DNA of 42,500 nucleotides from Cristatella mucedo (taxonomy: Eukaryota > Bryozoa > Phylactolaemata > Cristatellidae). This document shows positions 20,590 through 32,555 of this stretch, in pieces. Made by a program: the position numbers and the translations under genes. The stretch is taken from the NCBI GenBank assembly GCA_009760855.2, contig WPIO01000142.1, forward strand, positions 490,001 to 532,500, in the 5' to 3' direction. Every line of letters begins with the position of its first letter. The first letter of the stretch is position 1. The notes under the pieces are model-generated. The model was given only the letters and a program-made list of their open reading frames with translations. It ran no database searches and was not told the DNA's origin.

Positions 20590-20735
20590 CAAGTGACTTG
20601 GGGTTGATGGCTATAAACTTCAACAAAGTCTCAGCGATTGTTTTACCGGATATTATCTCCGGTATTCACTTTGCAATGAAGAGTTTCCTCATTAATGTTA
20701 AAATAAAGCTAGTGCAAAGACTGAGCCAAGGACTG
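20590..20735 (+). repeat. Dispersed repeat R4, copy 1
   Basis: This shares, in order, 'ttgatggct.aaaactt', 'att.tttta..ggat.ttatt.c.ggtatt' and 'ataaagctag.g....gtacaaaga' style blocks with 24585-24712. The identity is moderate and the element class is unknown. Confidence 0.4.
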
Positions 20736-20854
20736 ACACAGGCTTCAAATGGAGCCATATGTATGTGCATGCAACAATACAAGATGTCAGCTATACTGCC
20801 AGCGCAGACTACTGTCACTTCAACAGCCCATGATCACATTAGATCCTTAATTAG

Positions 20855-21060
20855 GATGGGCTAAATGCACCTTTAGGCTCCTAAATTGTATTGCTCCTGC
20901 CTACCAATCTGAATTAGCTTCCGACGGACCTCCAGTCAGTCCCAGTGATCTTTTGACTCATATCGATGGCCTTAATTAACTTCAGATTCTCTGGTGATCA
21001 TGCCTTCAGTTATTATGCTTTAGAAGATTAGAACTCACTCCTGACTCCTGTTCTGGTGTG
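20855..21060 (+). mobile_element. Highly diverged LINE C-terminal fragment
   Basis: Translation in mixed frames gives C-TFRLLNCIAPAYQSEL and later GDHAFSYYAL..NSLL. This corresponds to the LTFRSLHSMAPAYLSD ... GDRAFSSYAP.AWNSLP region of family A. It is far older than the neighbouring copies. Confidence 0.5.
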
Positions 21061-21326
21061 CAATGATCAGAAGCAGTGCATGCCATAACTAAGTGCTTGG
21101 TTGCAGACTATGCACGAAATCGTTAATGCAGTCAATGTGAGGAACCAACCATTAAAATTTGCTCATAAAATAGGGCCACGTCAGCATGCTTTAGAAGTCG
21201 TGGCAAGCACGCAAGCGGTAACAACACGGTCATACAAAAGTATTACACATTTTTCGTTAAAATTATTAGAAGGTAGTCCAATTTGGTATTTTAGTGCACA
21301 CATTCGAAAAAAAACAAGATAGTAAA

Positions 21327-21602
21327 TGTAGTTTGAGTGTGTGCCGGCTCCTCTGATGAGCCTGTGATGTGGCACGGACACAGGCCGGTAACCACTGGTG
21401 GCCAGATGATGGATTCACCATCCGGGTCGGCCACTGCACAGTTGTGGTCCTCGATGAATCATCGGGGTCAACCTGAGGAGTGGAGGAGGAGAGACTCGAG
21501 TGTGAGAAGGGGGCGAAGGCAGTCGTGCGTCTTGCTGCTCCGTGCCTTGTACAATAAACCATTGGCGTTGTTCTGGGCCAGCGTTCTGTATGCCGAACCA
21601 CA
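21327..21602 (+). mobile_element. Candidate solo LTR
   Basis: The 276-bp segment starts TGTAG and ends CCACA (TG...CA) and is more GC-rich than its flanks. It has AATAAA at 21553-21558, about 45 bp before its end. The flanking 5-mers are GTAAA (21322-21326) and GTAAT (21603-21607), a 4-of-5 match to a target duplication. No internal gag/pol or second LTR is present. The boundaries rest on a single copy. Confidence 0.42.
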
Positions 21603-22010
21603 GTAATGACCTTGTTGGGCAGTTTTTCCTTTGTAGCATGCCGATTTTTTGCGTTGTTTTTGAACCACGTCAGGCCTTTGGTTATGCATGCTTATGATAA
21701 CGTGCCTTACAGCCGCAATGATTGCTGAAGTGTCCGATAAGGTTCACTAAATCTTACTTTGTAGTAAGGTGCTGAAAATAATATCCATCGGAATCCATGG
21801 GAACTATCTTGGTAGCCAGAAATCGGCACAGATACTGCAAAACAAGGCCACTAAGCAAGTTTTTACAACTGGTGAGAAAAACAAGTTGGTAGCATGCATG
21901 ACTCGTTAAAAATATCGCTAAGTGCTGGCCAGCAGTCTATGAAACATTGAATGAGCTAAGGCTCGATCACCAGGGTGCATGAATTTTTTAAGCCAGCGAT
22001 GTGTATTACA

Positions 22011-22062
<52 letters not shown>

Positions 22063-22066
22063 CACA
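22011..22066 (+). repeat. (CACG)n(CA)n microsatellite
   Basis: Roughly ten CGCA units run into CA repeats and end in a short 'gatatat'. Confidence 0.97.
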
Positions 22067-22374
22067 GATATATCCAGATGCACACAGGCATCTCCAAGCT
22101 GTGGTTTTCTGAGCTATATTTAAGCCTCTTAGGCAGTTGCTAAATCGCTAAGCAAACTATCACTGAACTCTGGTAAACCTGCTGAGCCTTGTGCTGCACC
22201 GTTGCCAGTCTCAGTTACTTCCCCCTTAGCCGGAATGAGGACTTGGGTAAAGTCCCTCTGCATGCTATAATAATTATATCAATAATTAAGCGTTTGATAA
22301 AGTGCCCACAGATAATTCAAATCTCTCGCTAGGACCGTCAAAATTGCTGGCAAAGTAAGCACGATCGAATGGTA

Positions 22375-23780
22375 GCATGCTCTGCTTCATCTTTCAGCCG
22401 CGTTCGATAACAATTTCGATTGATTACTAATATTCCTTCTTGAGTTTCTCGTACCTTGCCTGGGTATCACTGCCACTGCACTGCAATGCGACTTCCGAGT
22501 ATTGATGTGAACAGACAAAGATCATTCGAGGAACCAGTTACAAAAGGATTCCCTGAGGGCTCTGTGCTAGGTCCGCTTCTTTTCACGGTGTATTCTCTTC
22601 TTGCCGACGCGATCGCCAAGCAATGTCTAGGCTTTCACTTCTATGCAGATGCCACTCTGTTGTACCTTTGCTTTGATCTATCCCTGCCCTGGAGCACTGA
22701 GAATTCTCTAGACAGCCTTGCTGCATGTATTGATGACATCGGCATACAGGTGGTAGCAAACTTTCTTAAATTGAATGATACAACTAACTTACTAGTTATG
22801 GGCGAAACTAATGCGATTAAGAAATTGGAAAGATTAATGAACCCAATCGGCTCGGCCAGCATGTTTCCCGTTGAATCTGCACGAAATCTAGGTGTCACAT
22901 TCCAAAGTGACCTTTCGTTAGACGATCACATCAGCACCACAGTCAAGTCTGCTTACTTTCGGCTACATAACTTTGCTTAAATTCGGGCTTTTTAGACAGG
23001 GATACCACATGAAAATTGGTCAATGCAACTGTGACATCCCTTCCTGACTTCTGTAACTCCCGCAACGGCTTAGTTCCTCCATATCTAGCTGAACTGCTGC
23101 ATCAGTTTCAGCCTGTTCGCGCCCTCAGGTCTTGTGTGGACAATAAATTAGCTATTTCATTCCTCCGCTTAAAGACCCTTGGCGACAGAAGCTTTAGCTC
23201 TGCAGGTCCTAGACTTTGGAAATCGCTTCCACAATTCTTAAGCAACAACTATTCTCCTGCTGCCGACTATGGCTCATCCTTTTCAGCGGTCCTGCTCTGC
23301 TACTTTATGATACTCACTACCTCAACTGCTCTCCTGACTCTGTTATGCTTCCCACTTTCTCTTTGTTGCGTGAGACGAAGTCTGTTGGCTGCCGAATCAC
23401 ACCGAAAGCCGCCTAGGCTGTGAGTGGGCTATACAAAACGTTCCTGCGTAACACCCACATGGTCTTTATGGCTTTGGAGATAAATTAAATTACGTAACTC
23501 ACTGCTTGCAGGCCTATCGGCTTGTGCAGTGAATTACAGTTAGTGAACAACTCTGCAGCTAGGCTTTCTGTCGTGAGAATTTCAATTTCTAGATCACACC
23601 ACTTCTCGCCGAACTGCACTAGCTCCCAATCGAGGCACCGCCTTCAAGGTTCTCTCACTGACTTTTAGGCTTTTTCATCTCTGGCTCCAGCCTAGCCATC
23701 ACAACTTCTCACCAACCAGACTAGGCATTATACCAAAACCTTTTCAGAATCTAACGGTCATCGAATACATTCACCTTAAT
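22375..23780 (+). mobile_element. LINE family A copy interrupted by family B
   Basis: Family A reverse transcriptase begins near 22375 (degraded LSAAFD region). It continues with PEGSVLGPLLFTVY, GFHFYADATLLYL (YADD changed to YADA) and MNPIGSASMFPVESARNLGV, then stops at TAA near 22978. It resumes at 23494 with GTAACTCACTGCTTGC, equivalent to CNSLL.GLPAC, and continues to about 23780. Between lies a family B insertion (23060-23493) flanked by perfect 7-bp GTAACTC repeats at 23053-23059 and 23494-23500. Confidence 0.85.
23060..23493 (+). mobile_element. LINE family B nested in family A
   Basis: This is a 5'-truncated family B element: NGLVPPYLAELLHQFQPVRA, LRLKTLGDRSFSSAGPRLW, then the 3' UTR with 'gaagtctgttggctgccgaa', 'cctgcgtaacacccaca', 'ctttatggctttggaga' and a short ATTAAATTAC tail. 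The 7-bp duplication GTAACTC on both sides is the expected product of LINE integration. Confidence 0.88.
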
Positions 23781-23781
23781 A

Positions 23782-24165
23782 ACAATAGCAATAATAATAA
23801 TACATGTGTATAGCTCCTTCAGAGAATTTATTCTCCTTCTGATCACTTTGCATAAGGTTTAAAGGAAGCACGATGAATGAAATGGTTTTTTATCATGTGC
23901 AATGTCAGCAAGCATACCATGGTTAGACACGACACTCACAGGGTCAATATGTATATATGGTTAGTGACAGCATGCACGGTGTCAGCATGCATAATTACAA
24001 AAAGGACGAATCTCAAGGACCAGCTTAATGATGTAATAAATGGGCTCGTTTTTAGCTTCTTTTTAAATGTCACCAAGTCGGGATGTCATGACGTCAGCCG
24101 GGAGTGAGTTCCAGACTTTGGAGCATAGGATGGTCTGTACAGGTTTTGAGTTTCATACAATGTAT
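23782..24165 (-). mobile_element. LINE family A 3' end, reverse strand, diverged
   Basis: It opens with the AAT-repeat tail (aataataataat). It then carries the reverse of the 3' UTR and C terminus: 'catggttagacacgacactcacagggtc', 'gttagtgacagcatgcacggtgtcagcatgc', 'gacgaatctcaaggacc', 'gagttccagactttgg'. It abuts the + strand copy tail to tail. Confidence 0.75.
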
Positions 24166-24169
24166 AGAT

Positions 24170-25730
24170 CGATTTGCACATCTGTTCTCAGGTACAGACT
24201 TCAAATGGAAATGCCTTCTTCTAAAAATGGGTTCAACGTACCAAAATCATCCATTTTTATCTCCGACTGAGTAGATAGCCTGCTGTCACTCACAAAAACG
24301 AAAACGGATTCTATCGTAATTGATCTGTTCTGCCAAGCTAGGCTCACCACCTGGCATAAAAAAGAAAAGGTAAGTTACAAATCAGCCAGTAGTTGCACCG
24401 CAGGTGACATAAGCAGCCCTGCCCAAAACTCAACTAGCAAGTACTGTCAACAAAGAGTAGAGAAATGTAGTTCTAAAAGCAGTGCATCAAATGAGACTCT
24501 AGTTAAATAGTATTAAGTTCACTGTTGCACACTTAACCTAATTTCATGCAAAGAGAATCTAGACACCATTTCATCTTGCGAAATCGGCTTGATGGCTCAA
24601 AACTTAAATCTAATATACGGCATTATTTTAATGGATGTTATTGCGGGTATTGTATGACCAGGAAACGTTGCATAGTAAAGCCATAATAAAGCTAGCGTGA
24701 GTACAAAGATAGCCTAGGAATAACCAGCTACCAAAAAATAAGCAGCTTTCGTGAGTACTTGCCAATGAACAGATACCAAGCGAAACAGCACAGAGAAGAT
24801 GAGAAGCATTGCTCAGTCAGGTGGGCGGAGGAAGTGAGGAGGATAAAAGCAGCAGCGCAAGACGTCTGAAAAGGATCAGCCACTGTTAGCAGCAGAAGAG
24901 AACATGTCGTTAGAACTATGAACGTATTAAGGTCTTTGGCCAGCCACTGTTGTAGCAATTAATCTTGGACTGGGAGCCAAAGTGACGATTTTCTGCAGCC
25001 GCAGTCACTGCGAGGAAACTTTTAAACAACTATTATGAAAGAGATAGCAAATGATGAACATCGTACAACAGCATCACGAATTAGAGGAACAAAGCATGCT
25101 AGTCCAGTCGTAGGCTTAGTTTAGTGTTTCCTGTGTCGGAATTCGTTTCCACCATGGTTTAGCATAAGAAAATTGGCAAATATCTAAGATCGAATGTCTG
25201 TAAGGTAGACATTCATTTGATCAGTCGTTTCAGCAGATTGCGATGTTGAAATGGCGAGTGCAACTGCGCATGGTCAACATAAAAACAAGCTGATCCAACT
25301 GATTTGCAAAACTTGAACCAAAGGCAAGCTTTAGATGGGGGGCAACAAAGGATCATATTAAGGACCCATGCCAGATCGGTTACATGCACTTTTAGGTCTA
25401 TCCATTTTCTCACTCCGACTTACCTACCCATTCAAATTTGTTTAACATCAGGGCTTTCTTCTTACCACCGGCACGTCTTACTCAATCAGATTGATTGTGC
25501 CCTTTAATAACTTCTAATCTCTTTGATTTTCAGCCTCGAGTTACCCGGCTGGAAAGGATTGAAATTAAACAGGACATCATGTCATCTGATTTAATGGCAT
25601 TCTAAAAGAACAATTTTTTTTACCTGCATCTAACAGCTATTAACCTGTCAGAATAAATTGTCCTTAGTGCCACTCTACATTAAAAAAATGTGCTTATCGT
25701 GACTAAGGGTAAGAACAGTGTGCATCTGTA
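24170..25730. other. Stretch without recognisable genes
   Basis: AT-rich sequence with no convincing exon. Apart from repeat R4 (24585-24712), only a very weak LINE-like trace was seen at 25370-25560 (FRSIHFLTPTYLPI, resembling FRSLHSMAPAYLSD). Confidence 0.5.
24585..24712 (+). repeat. Dispersed repeat R4, copy 2
   Basis: This is the partner of 20590-20735 in the same orientation ('cggcttgatggctcaaaact', 'ggatgttattgcgggtatt', 'ataataaagctagcg'). It lies in the largest stretch of the window without other features. Confidence 0.4.
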
Positions 25731-25739
25731 TAGAGCTAA

Positions 25740-26583
25740 GGTGGATTTGTCTAAGTAGTTTGAGGTTTCGTATGCAGTGTGGATAAACGACTAGATTCCG
25801 AAAAGCGAGTGGTACGATGCTTAGCTTTCTGGGGAGTGGATCTTATAGGGAGGCTAGATCCAAATGAATGACCTCAACGTCACTGACATTTCCTTAAAGT
25901 CGACGTGATGCTCGACTGGGAGCTGTGCAGGTCGGCAAGAAGTCGTGTGATGTGACAACTGAAATTCTCACGACAAACAAGCCTAGCTGCCGAGCTATGC
26001 ACCAGCTGAAGCCCCTGATTGCACAGGCCGGCAGACCCAGCAACCACTGAGTTACAGAAGTCGAGACTGGATTTCACACGTGCACACATTAATTTAGCTA
26101 TGGTTTCCCTGTCTACACAAGCCCGAATTTTGGCAATCTTATGTAGCTACACGTAGGCAGACTTTAATGTGGAGCTGACGTGGTCGTCTAACGAAAGGTC
26201 ACTTTGGAACATGACACGTACTTCGTGCATATTTAACAGGAGATATACTGGCAGAGCCAATTTTAAGCGTCAGCCTTTCCAACTTCTGAATCACATTTGG
26301 TTTGCCCATAATTAGTAAGTTGGTTGTATCATCATTCAATTTAAGAAAATTTGCTGCCATCCAAGCGCAGATGTCATCAATGCATGCAGCAAGAGAGTTG
26401 AAGGAATTCGACATGATTGAGGGCTCGGAGGGATCAATGGAAAGGCGCAACTGAGTAGAAGTCATAGCCTGGGTTGCACGTGGCAATCACATTGACAAGA
26501 GGGAGAGTATAAACCGCGAAATGAACCAGGCCAAACTACAGAGTCCTGAGGTATCTCAAACTACAGAGATTCCTCTGACGAGC
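25740..26583 (-). mobile_element. LINE family A copy, reverse strand
   Basis: Read in reverse from 26583: the VPLK-like region, an equivalent of the PQGSVLGP block, QLRLSIDPSEPSIMSNSFNS, LAACIDDICAWMAANFLKLN, KLERLTLKIGSASISPV, then DFCNSVVAG, AARLVCRE, and a degraded C terminus to about 25740. There are several frameshifts and no intact YADD. No tail is present. Confidence 0.82.
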
Positions 26584-26708
26584 TATAATAATAAAAATAA
26601 GAACAGTAATAATAAACAAGGCTCGCTCAGAGAACTCAATCTCTCTCTCTCCTTCTCTCTCTCTCTCTCTAGGCACTTTACATTAGCTGCAAAGGAAACA
26701 CGATCGAA
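26584..26708 (-). mobile_element. LINE family A tail with (CT)n expansion
   Basis: A reverse tail fragment: AAT repeats, 'gctcagagaactcaat', then an expanded CT tract (26640-26673) where the normal sequence is CTCTTTCTAGG, then 'aggcactttacattagctgcaaagg'. It is followed directly by the AAT tail of the next copy. Confidence 0.82.
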
Positions 26709-27372
26709 TAATAATAATAATGCACTTGATAAAGCGCTCTCAGAAAACCTAATTTCTTTCTAGGCACTTTACATTTGCTGCAAAGGGAAATGCAATTGAA
26801 TGATAAGTAAAATTATATTGAAAAACAAACAAAATGAATAATATGGTTAGGGTGACATACGCAGGGTCAGTGTGCAAACGTGGTTAGTGGCAGCATGCAC
26901 AGTGTCAGCACGCATAAGCACATCAAGGACGAACCACAGGGACCCACTAAATGCTGTCCTAAATAGGTGTGTTTTTAAGTTCTTTATAAATGTGGTCAGG
27001 TCAGGGGATGTTCTGACGCGGGTCGGGAGGGAGTTCCAGGATTTGAGAGCATACGAACTAAATGCACGGTCTCTAAAGGATTTAAGGTTTGTACGAAGCA
27101 TTTGTAGACTGTTGGATTCCGAGAAGCGGGTGGTACGATGCTTGGCCTGATGAGGTAGTATATCTGAGAGATAGGCTGGAGCTATAGAATGAAGGGACCT
27201 AAAAGTGAGCGACAAAACCTTGAAGTCAATCCGTTGATTGACTGGTAGCCACTGCAGGTCGGCGAGAAGTGGAGTAATGTGGCAACTGTATGCTCACGAC
27301 AGACAAGCCTGGCTGCAGAGTTTTGCACCAGCTGCAATCGCCTGATCGCACATGCTGGTAGGCCAGTAAGAA
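26709..27372 (-). mobile_element. LINE family A copy, left arm of inverted pair
   Basis: The reverse strand runs from LTGLPACAIRRLQL through the 3' UTR to the AAT tail at 26709. It is almost identical to the 3' part of the + copy at 28310-28973. It shares that copy's one-base deletion (GAGCATACAG in place of GAGCGTCGCAG), its 'cagtcaatcaacgg' variant and its LQMLRTNLKSFRDRAFSSYA C terminus. Confidence 0.9.
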
Positions 27373-27377
27373 TGGTC

Positions 27378-28973
27378 AGTCTCACTACCGCCTGTCAGTC
27401 AGTCTCCCTTCTACCATTCCTATCAAAGACACTGGAACGGGTCGTGACAGGCCAGCTGAACTCTTATATCGAAACCTGACATCTTGCTAGTAAGTTCCAC
27501 TCTGGCTTTAGAGCTAATCACTCCACAGAGTCAGCATTGCTTAGGTAATACAACGATCTACTTAGGAATGCAGACATAGGTAGAGTGTATCTGCTTGTTT
27601 TGCTCGATCTTTCGGCTGCTTTTGATACCATCGATCACAAAGTTTTTCTAGAGCGCCTCTCATCTCGCCTGGGCATCACTGGCACTGCTCTGCAGTGGTT
27701 CGGGTCCTATCTCAGTGGGAGACTCCAGAGTATTGACGTGAATGGAAAAAGATCATCTGAAGTACCTCTGAAATATGGAGTACCTCAGGGCTCCGTGCTA
27801 GGTCCGGTTCTTTCGACGGTTTATACTCTCCCTCTTGCTGATGTGATTGCCAAGCACAATCTAGGCTTCCACTTCTATGCGGATGACACTCAGTTGTACC
27901 TTTGCTTTGATCCCTCCCAGCCTTCGAGCACCTCAAATTCGCTAAACTCACTTGCTGCATGCATTGATGACATCCGCACATGGATGGCAGCAAATTTACT
28001 AAAACTAAACGATGATAAAACTAACTTACTAGTTATGGGCAAACCCAGTGTGATTCAGAAATTGGAAAGGCTGACGCTCAAAATTGGCTCTGCCAGCATA
28101 TCTCCAGTTGAATCAGCTGGAAATCTAGGTGTCATATTCCAAAGCGACCTCTCGTTAGACGACCATATCAGCTCCACAGTCAAGTCTGCCTCCTATTTGC
28201 AGCTTCATAACGTTGCTAAAATTCGGGCTTGTTTAGATAAGGATACCACGTCCAAGTTGGTCCATGCATTCATGACATCCCGTCTCGACTTCTGCAACTC
28301 ACTGCTTACTGGCCTACCGGCATGTGCGATCAGGCGATTGCAGCTGGTGCAAAACTCTGCAGCCAGGCTTGTCTGTCGTGAGCATACAGTTGCCACATTA
28401 CTCCACTTCTCGCCGACCTGCAGTGGCTACCAGTCAATCAACGGATTGACTTCAAGGTTTTGTCGCTCACTTTTAGGTCCCTTCATTCTATGGCTCCAGC
28501 CTATCTATCAGATATACTACCCCATCAGGCAAAGCATCGTACCACCTGCTTCTCGGAATCCAACAGTCTACAAATGCTTCGTACAAACCTTAAATCCTTT
28601 AGAGACCGTGCATTTAGTTCGTATGCTCTCAAATCCTGGAACTCCCTCCCGACCCGCGTCAGAACATACCCTGGCCGGACCACATTTATAAAGAACTTAA
28701 CAAGCACCTATTTAGGACAGCATTTAGTGGGTCCCTGTGATTCGTCCTTGATGTGCTTATGCGTGCTGACACTGTGCATGCTGCCACTAACCACATTTGC
28801 ACGCTGACGCTGAGCATGTCACCCTAACCATATTATTCATTTTGTTTGTTTTTTAAGTATGATTTTACTTATCATTCAATTGCATTTCCTTTTGCAGCAA
28901 ATGTAAAGCACCTAGAAAGAGATTAAGTTCTCCGAGGGCGGCTTTATTAAGTGCAATATTATTATTATTATTA
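27378..28973 (+). mobile_element. LINE family A copy with intact YADD, otherwise broken
   Basis: The first block is NYR..VSLLPFLSKTLERVV, with in-frame stops after NSYIET (27477-27479) and after SALLR (about 27545). The long frame 27585-28691 covers LLDLSAAFDTIDHKVFLERL, YGVPQGSVLGPV and GFHFYADDTQLYL, the only intact active site among the copies. A one-base deletion at about 28383 shifts the C terminus into another frame (28460 onward). The 3' hairpin and (ATT)n end at 28973. No endonuclease domain is attached. Confidence 0.92.
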
Positions 28974-28984
28974 TTTCAGTGGAA

Positions 28985-29533
28985 GCATGCTCAATAAACA
29001 AGAATAACATGGTTAGGGTGATATGCACAGGGTCAGGGTTACTGGCACCATGCACAGTGTCAGCACGAATAAGCACATAAAGGTCGAATCACAGGGACCC
29101 ACTCACAGCTTCGGTAAATATGAGCGTTTTTAGCTTCTTTGTAAATGTGGTCAAGTCAGGGGATGTCGTGACGCAAGTGGGGAGAGTTTTAGGCTTTGGC
29201 GAGCGTTTCTTGACTGGGAACCCGTGCAGGTCGGTGAGAAGTGGTGTGATGTGGCAACTATGACGATCACGACAGACAAACCTAGCTTCGGAGTTTGGCA
29301 CCAGCTGTAAGCGCCTGATTGCACAGGCCAGTAGACCAGCAATCAGTGAGAACAAAAGTTAAGACAGGATGTCACAGATGCATGGATCAACATAGATGTG
29401 GTATCCCTGTCCATGCAAGCCCGAATTTTAGACACCTAGATTTTGATTCACATCAATAATCAAGAGCCTATCATTGAGATAGGACCTGAACCATTGTGGT
29501 GCAGTGTCAGTGATGCCCACACGAGATGAGAGG

Positions 29534-29535
<2 letters not shown>
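28985..29535 (-). mobile_element. LINE family A copy, reverse strand, internally deleted
   Basis: The reverse strand starts at 29535 with LSSRVGITDTAPQWFRSYLN. It jumps from IIDVN to QNLGV, deleting the active-site region, continues through LACAIRRLQL and AARFVCRDRHSCHITPLL, and jumps again from PVKKR to SPKPKTLPTCV. It ends in the 3' UTR at 28985. Two internal deletions are therefore present. Confidence 0.8.
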
Positions 29536-30180
<645 letters not shown>

Positions 30181-30229
30181 GGTAGTTTAATTTAGTGCAT
30201 GCATTAAGCAAACTAAGTAGTTAAAACCT

Positions 30230-32110
30230 TGGATGCAATTTTCAATAATTCTTTAACTCTCTGTTTACCAGAAAACGCTTGCAAAAGCACAGCCAAAAAG
30301 GCTTCCTCATATGAGCAAGGCAAAGATAAAAACTGGCACTCACATCAAGGGTCACACAGTCGAACAAAATTCTCATACAATTGTACTTTGTCATCACCAA
30401 TAATTACCAAATCCTGCTTATCGGACCACATGCAGATCTCATTCAGTATACAACATGTGCCCTCCTCATCTAAAATTCCCTGTGAATCGCAACACCTCAC
30501 GACCCTTGACAACGATGTTGTCTGTGCCAGAACATCTGCTTCACCTATGCTGCTCAATCCTCCTTCCAACCTGTGATCATTGGTAGATTTCTATAACACG
30601 ACACTAGCTGACATGCTCGAGGAGTTTGCACCTCTGACCAAGCATACTGTGCACTCTCACCCAGACGGCCTATGCTGTACCACAGACAATAATCTAGCTA
30701 GGTCTACTAAGGGCAAGCTTGAAAAAGCATGCAAATGATCAGGACGGACTGTTCGCCGACATGCATACGAGGACTAATGTAGGTGGCACCAATTCAATAT
30801 AGCAAAGGCCAAGTCTAGCTTCTGTAAAAACATTGTTGAATCACAGATAGACAATATAAAAATGCTGATGTCGACGACCAATCGTCGCCTTAACCATTGC
30901 CAGGTTAGCTCCTTACCCAGTAATCCCTGTGATGATCTAGCTGATCGTTTCTCTAACTTTTTTTCAACGAGATAAGCACGATTAGGTAGTCCATCCCTAA
31001 GATGGCAGCATCCCCTTGGAATGCTGTCCCTCAATTCCATGCATCAACTCAATGTCTATATTCAAGGTCACTAGTTACCTAGTTCTGAAGTTCATATCCC
31101 AATCAAAGGAGACAGCTAGTCCTCTGGACCCTATTCACGCTGTCTTGCTTTTACGATGCATTGATCTGCTGCTGCCATGTATAACTAACACCATAAATAC
31201 GTCATTAGCCTCAGGTCATGTCCCAACACCTTTTAAAAAGAATGCAGTCAGGATATGCTCAGGAATGCAACACTAGACCAAGAGAACTTGAGCAGCTTTC
31301 ACCCAGTCTACTCCTCCTACCTTTCCTATCAAATACACTGGAACCTGTCGTGGCAGACCAGCTCAACTCATATATTGAAACTTCAGACCTTGCTAGTATG
31401 TTACAGTCTGGTTTTAAAGCTAATCCCTCCATAGAGTCAGCATTGCTTCGGGCGTATTACGACCTACTCCGGAATGCAGACTTAAGTAGAGTATCTCTGC
31501 ATGTTTTGCTCGGTCTTTCGGCAGCATTTGATATGCTCTCGATCCCCCAGTCCTGCTTGAGCGCCTCTGATATCGACTGGGCATCACTGGCATTGCATTG
31601 CAATGGTTCAGGTCCTACCCCATTGTAAGACTCCAGAGTGTTGATGTGAATGGACAAAGATCATCCGAGGTACCTTTGAAATATGAGGTACCTCAGGGCT
31701 CCGTGCTGGGTCCGGTTCTTTTCACGGTTTATACTCTCCCTCTAGCCAATGTGATTGCCAAACACAATCTGGACTTTCACTTCTAGATTCACTTTCACTT
31801 GCAGATGACACGCAGTTGTGCTTTGATCCCTCTCCGCCTTCGAGCACGTTATGGGCGAATCAAACATGATTAAGAAATTGAAAAGATTGATGAACCCAAT
31901 CGGTTCAGCCAGCATATTTCCCGTTGAATCTGCACGAAATCTAGGTGTCATGTTCCAAAGTGACCTTTCATTAGACGACCACATCAGCTCCAGAGTCAAG
32001 ACTACTTACTTTCAGCTACAAAACTTAGCTTAAATTCGGGTCTTTTTAGATAGGGATACCACGTATAAATTGGTCTATGCAATTGTGACATCCCGTCTTG
32101 ACTTCTGTAA
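30230..32110 (+). mobile_element. LINE family A-like copy with endonuclease end, linker and RT
   Basis: This is the most 5'-extended reverse transcriptase copy. An endonuclease C-terminal SDH motif (30421-30429) is followed by a linker typical of L2 elements: FYNTTLADMLEEFAPLTKHT, then AKAKSSFCKNIVESQID and DLADRFSNFF. Next come LDPIHAVLL..CIDLLLPCI, FQSGFKANPSIESALL, VPQGSVLGPVLFTVYTLPLA, and then a broken active-site region (31780-31820). It shares MNPIGSASIFPVESARNLGV and the stop near 32031 with the copy at 22375. Numerous stops make it a pseudogene. It is fused at 32110 to family B. Confidence 0.85.
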
Positions 32111-32554
32111 GGCCCGCCACGGCTTGGCTCCTTCGTACTTAGCTGAACTACAGCACCAGTTTCAGTCTCTTTGCGCCCTCAGGTCCTCTGTGGACAATAA
32201 ATTAGCTGTTCCATTCCTCCGCTTAAAGACTGTTGGCGACAGAAGCTTTAGCTCTGCAGGTCCTAGACTGTGGAACTTGCTTCCACAATTCTTACGCAAC
32301 ATCTACTCTCCAACTGCCGACTATGGCACATCTTTTTCAGCGGTCCTGAACTGCTACTTCTATGCTACTCACTACCTCAACTGCTCTCCTAACTCTGCTA
32401 TGCTTCCCACTTTCTCTTTGTTGAGTGAGACGAAGTCTGTTGGCTACCGAATGCGTACCGAAAGCCTCTTAGGCTGTGAGTGCGCTATACAAAACTATCC
32501 TGCATAACACCCACATAGTCTTTATGACTTTGTGGGGTTACAGACAGACAGAAA
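32111..32554 (+). mobile_element. LINE family B segment in compound element
   Basis: ARHGLAPSYLAELQHQFQSL, LRLKTVGDRSFSSAGPRLWN, LLPQFLRN and the family B 3' UTR, ending 'ggggttacagacagacagaaaa' without a clear ATTAC tail. It joins family A directly after 'gacttctgtaa', the same place as the insertion at 23060. Confidence 0.87.
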
Positions 32555-32555
32555 A

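Noticed and set aside
21349-21400. Hammerhead ribozyme: CTGATGAG followed by a CCTGTG/CACAGG stem
   Set aside because: The GAAA core segment expected right after stem II is absent (CCGGTAAC instead), so a catalytic fold is not supported.
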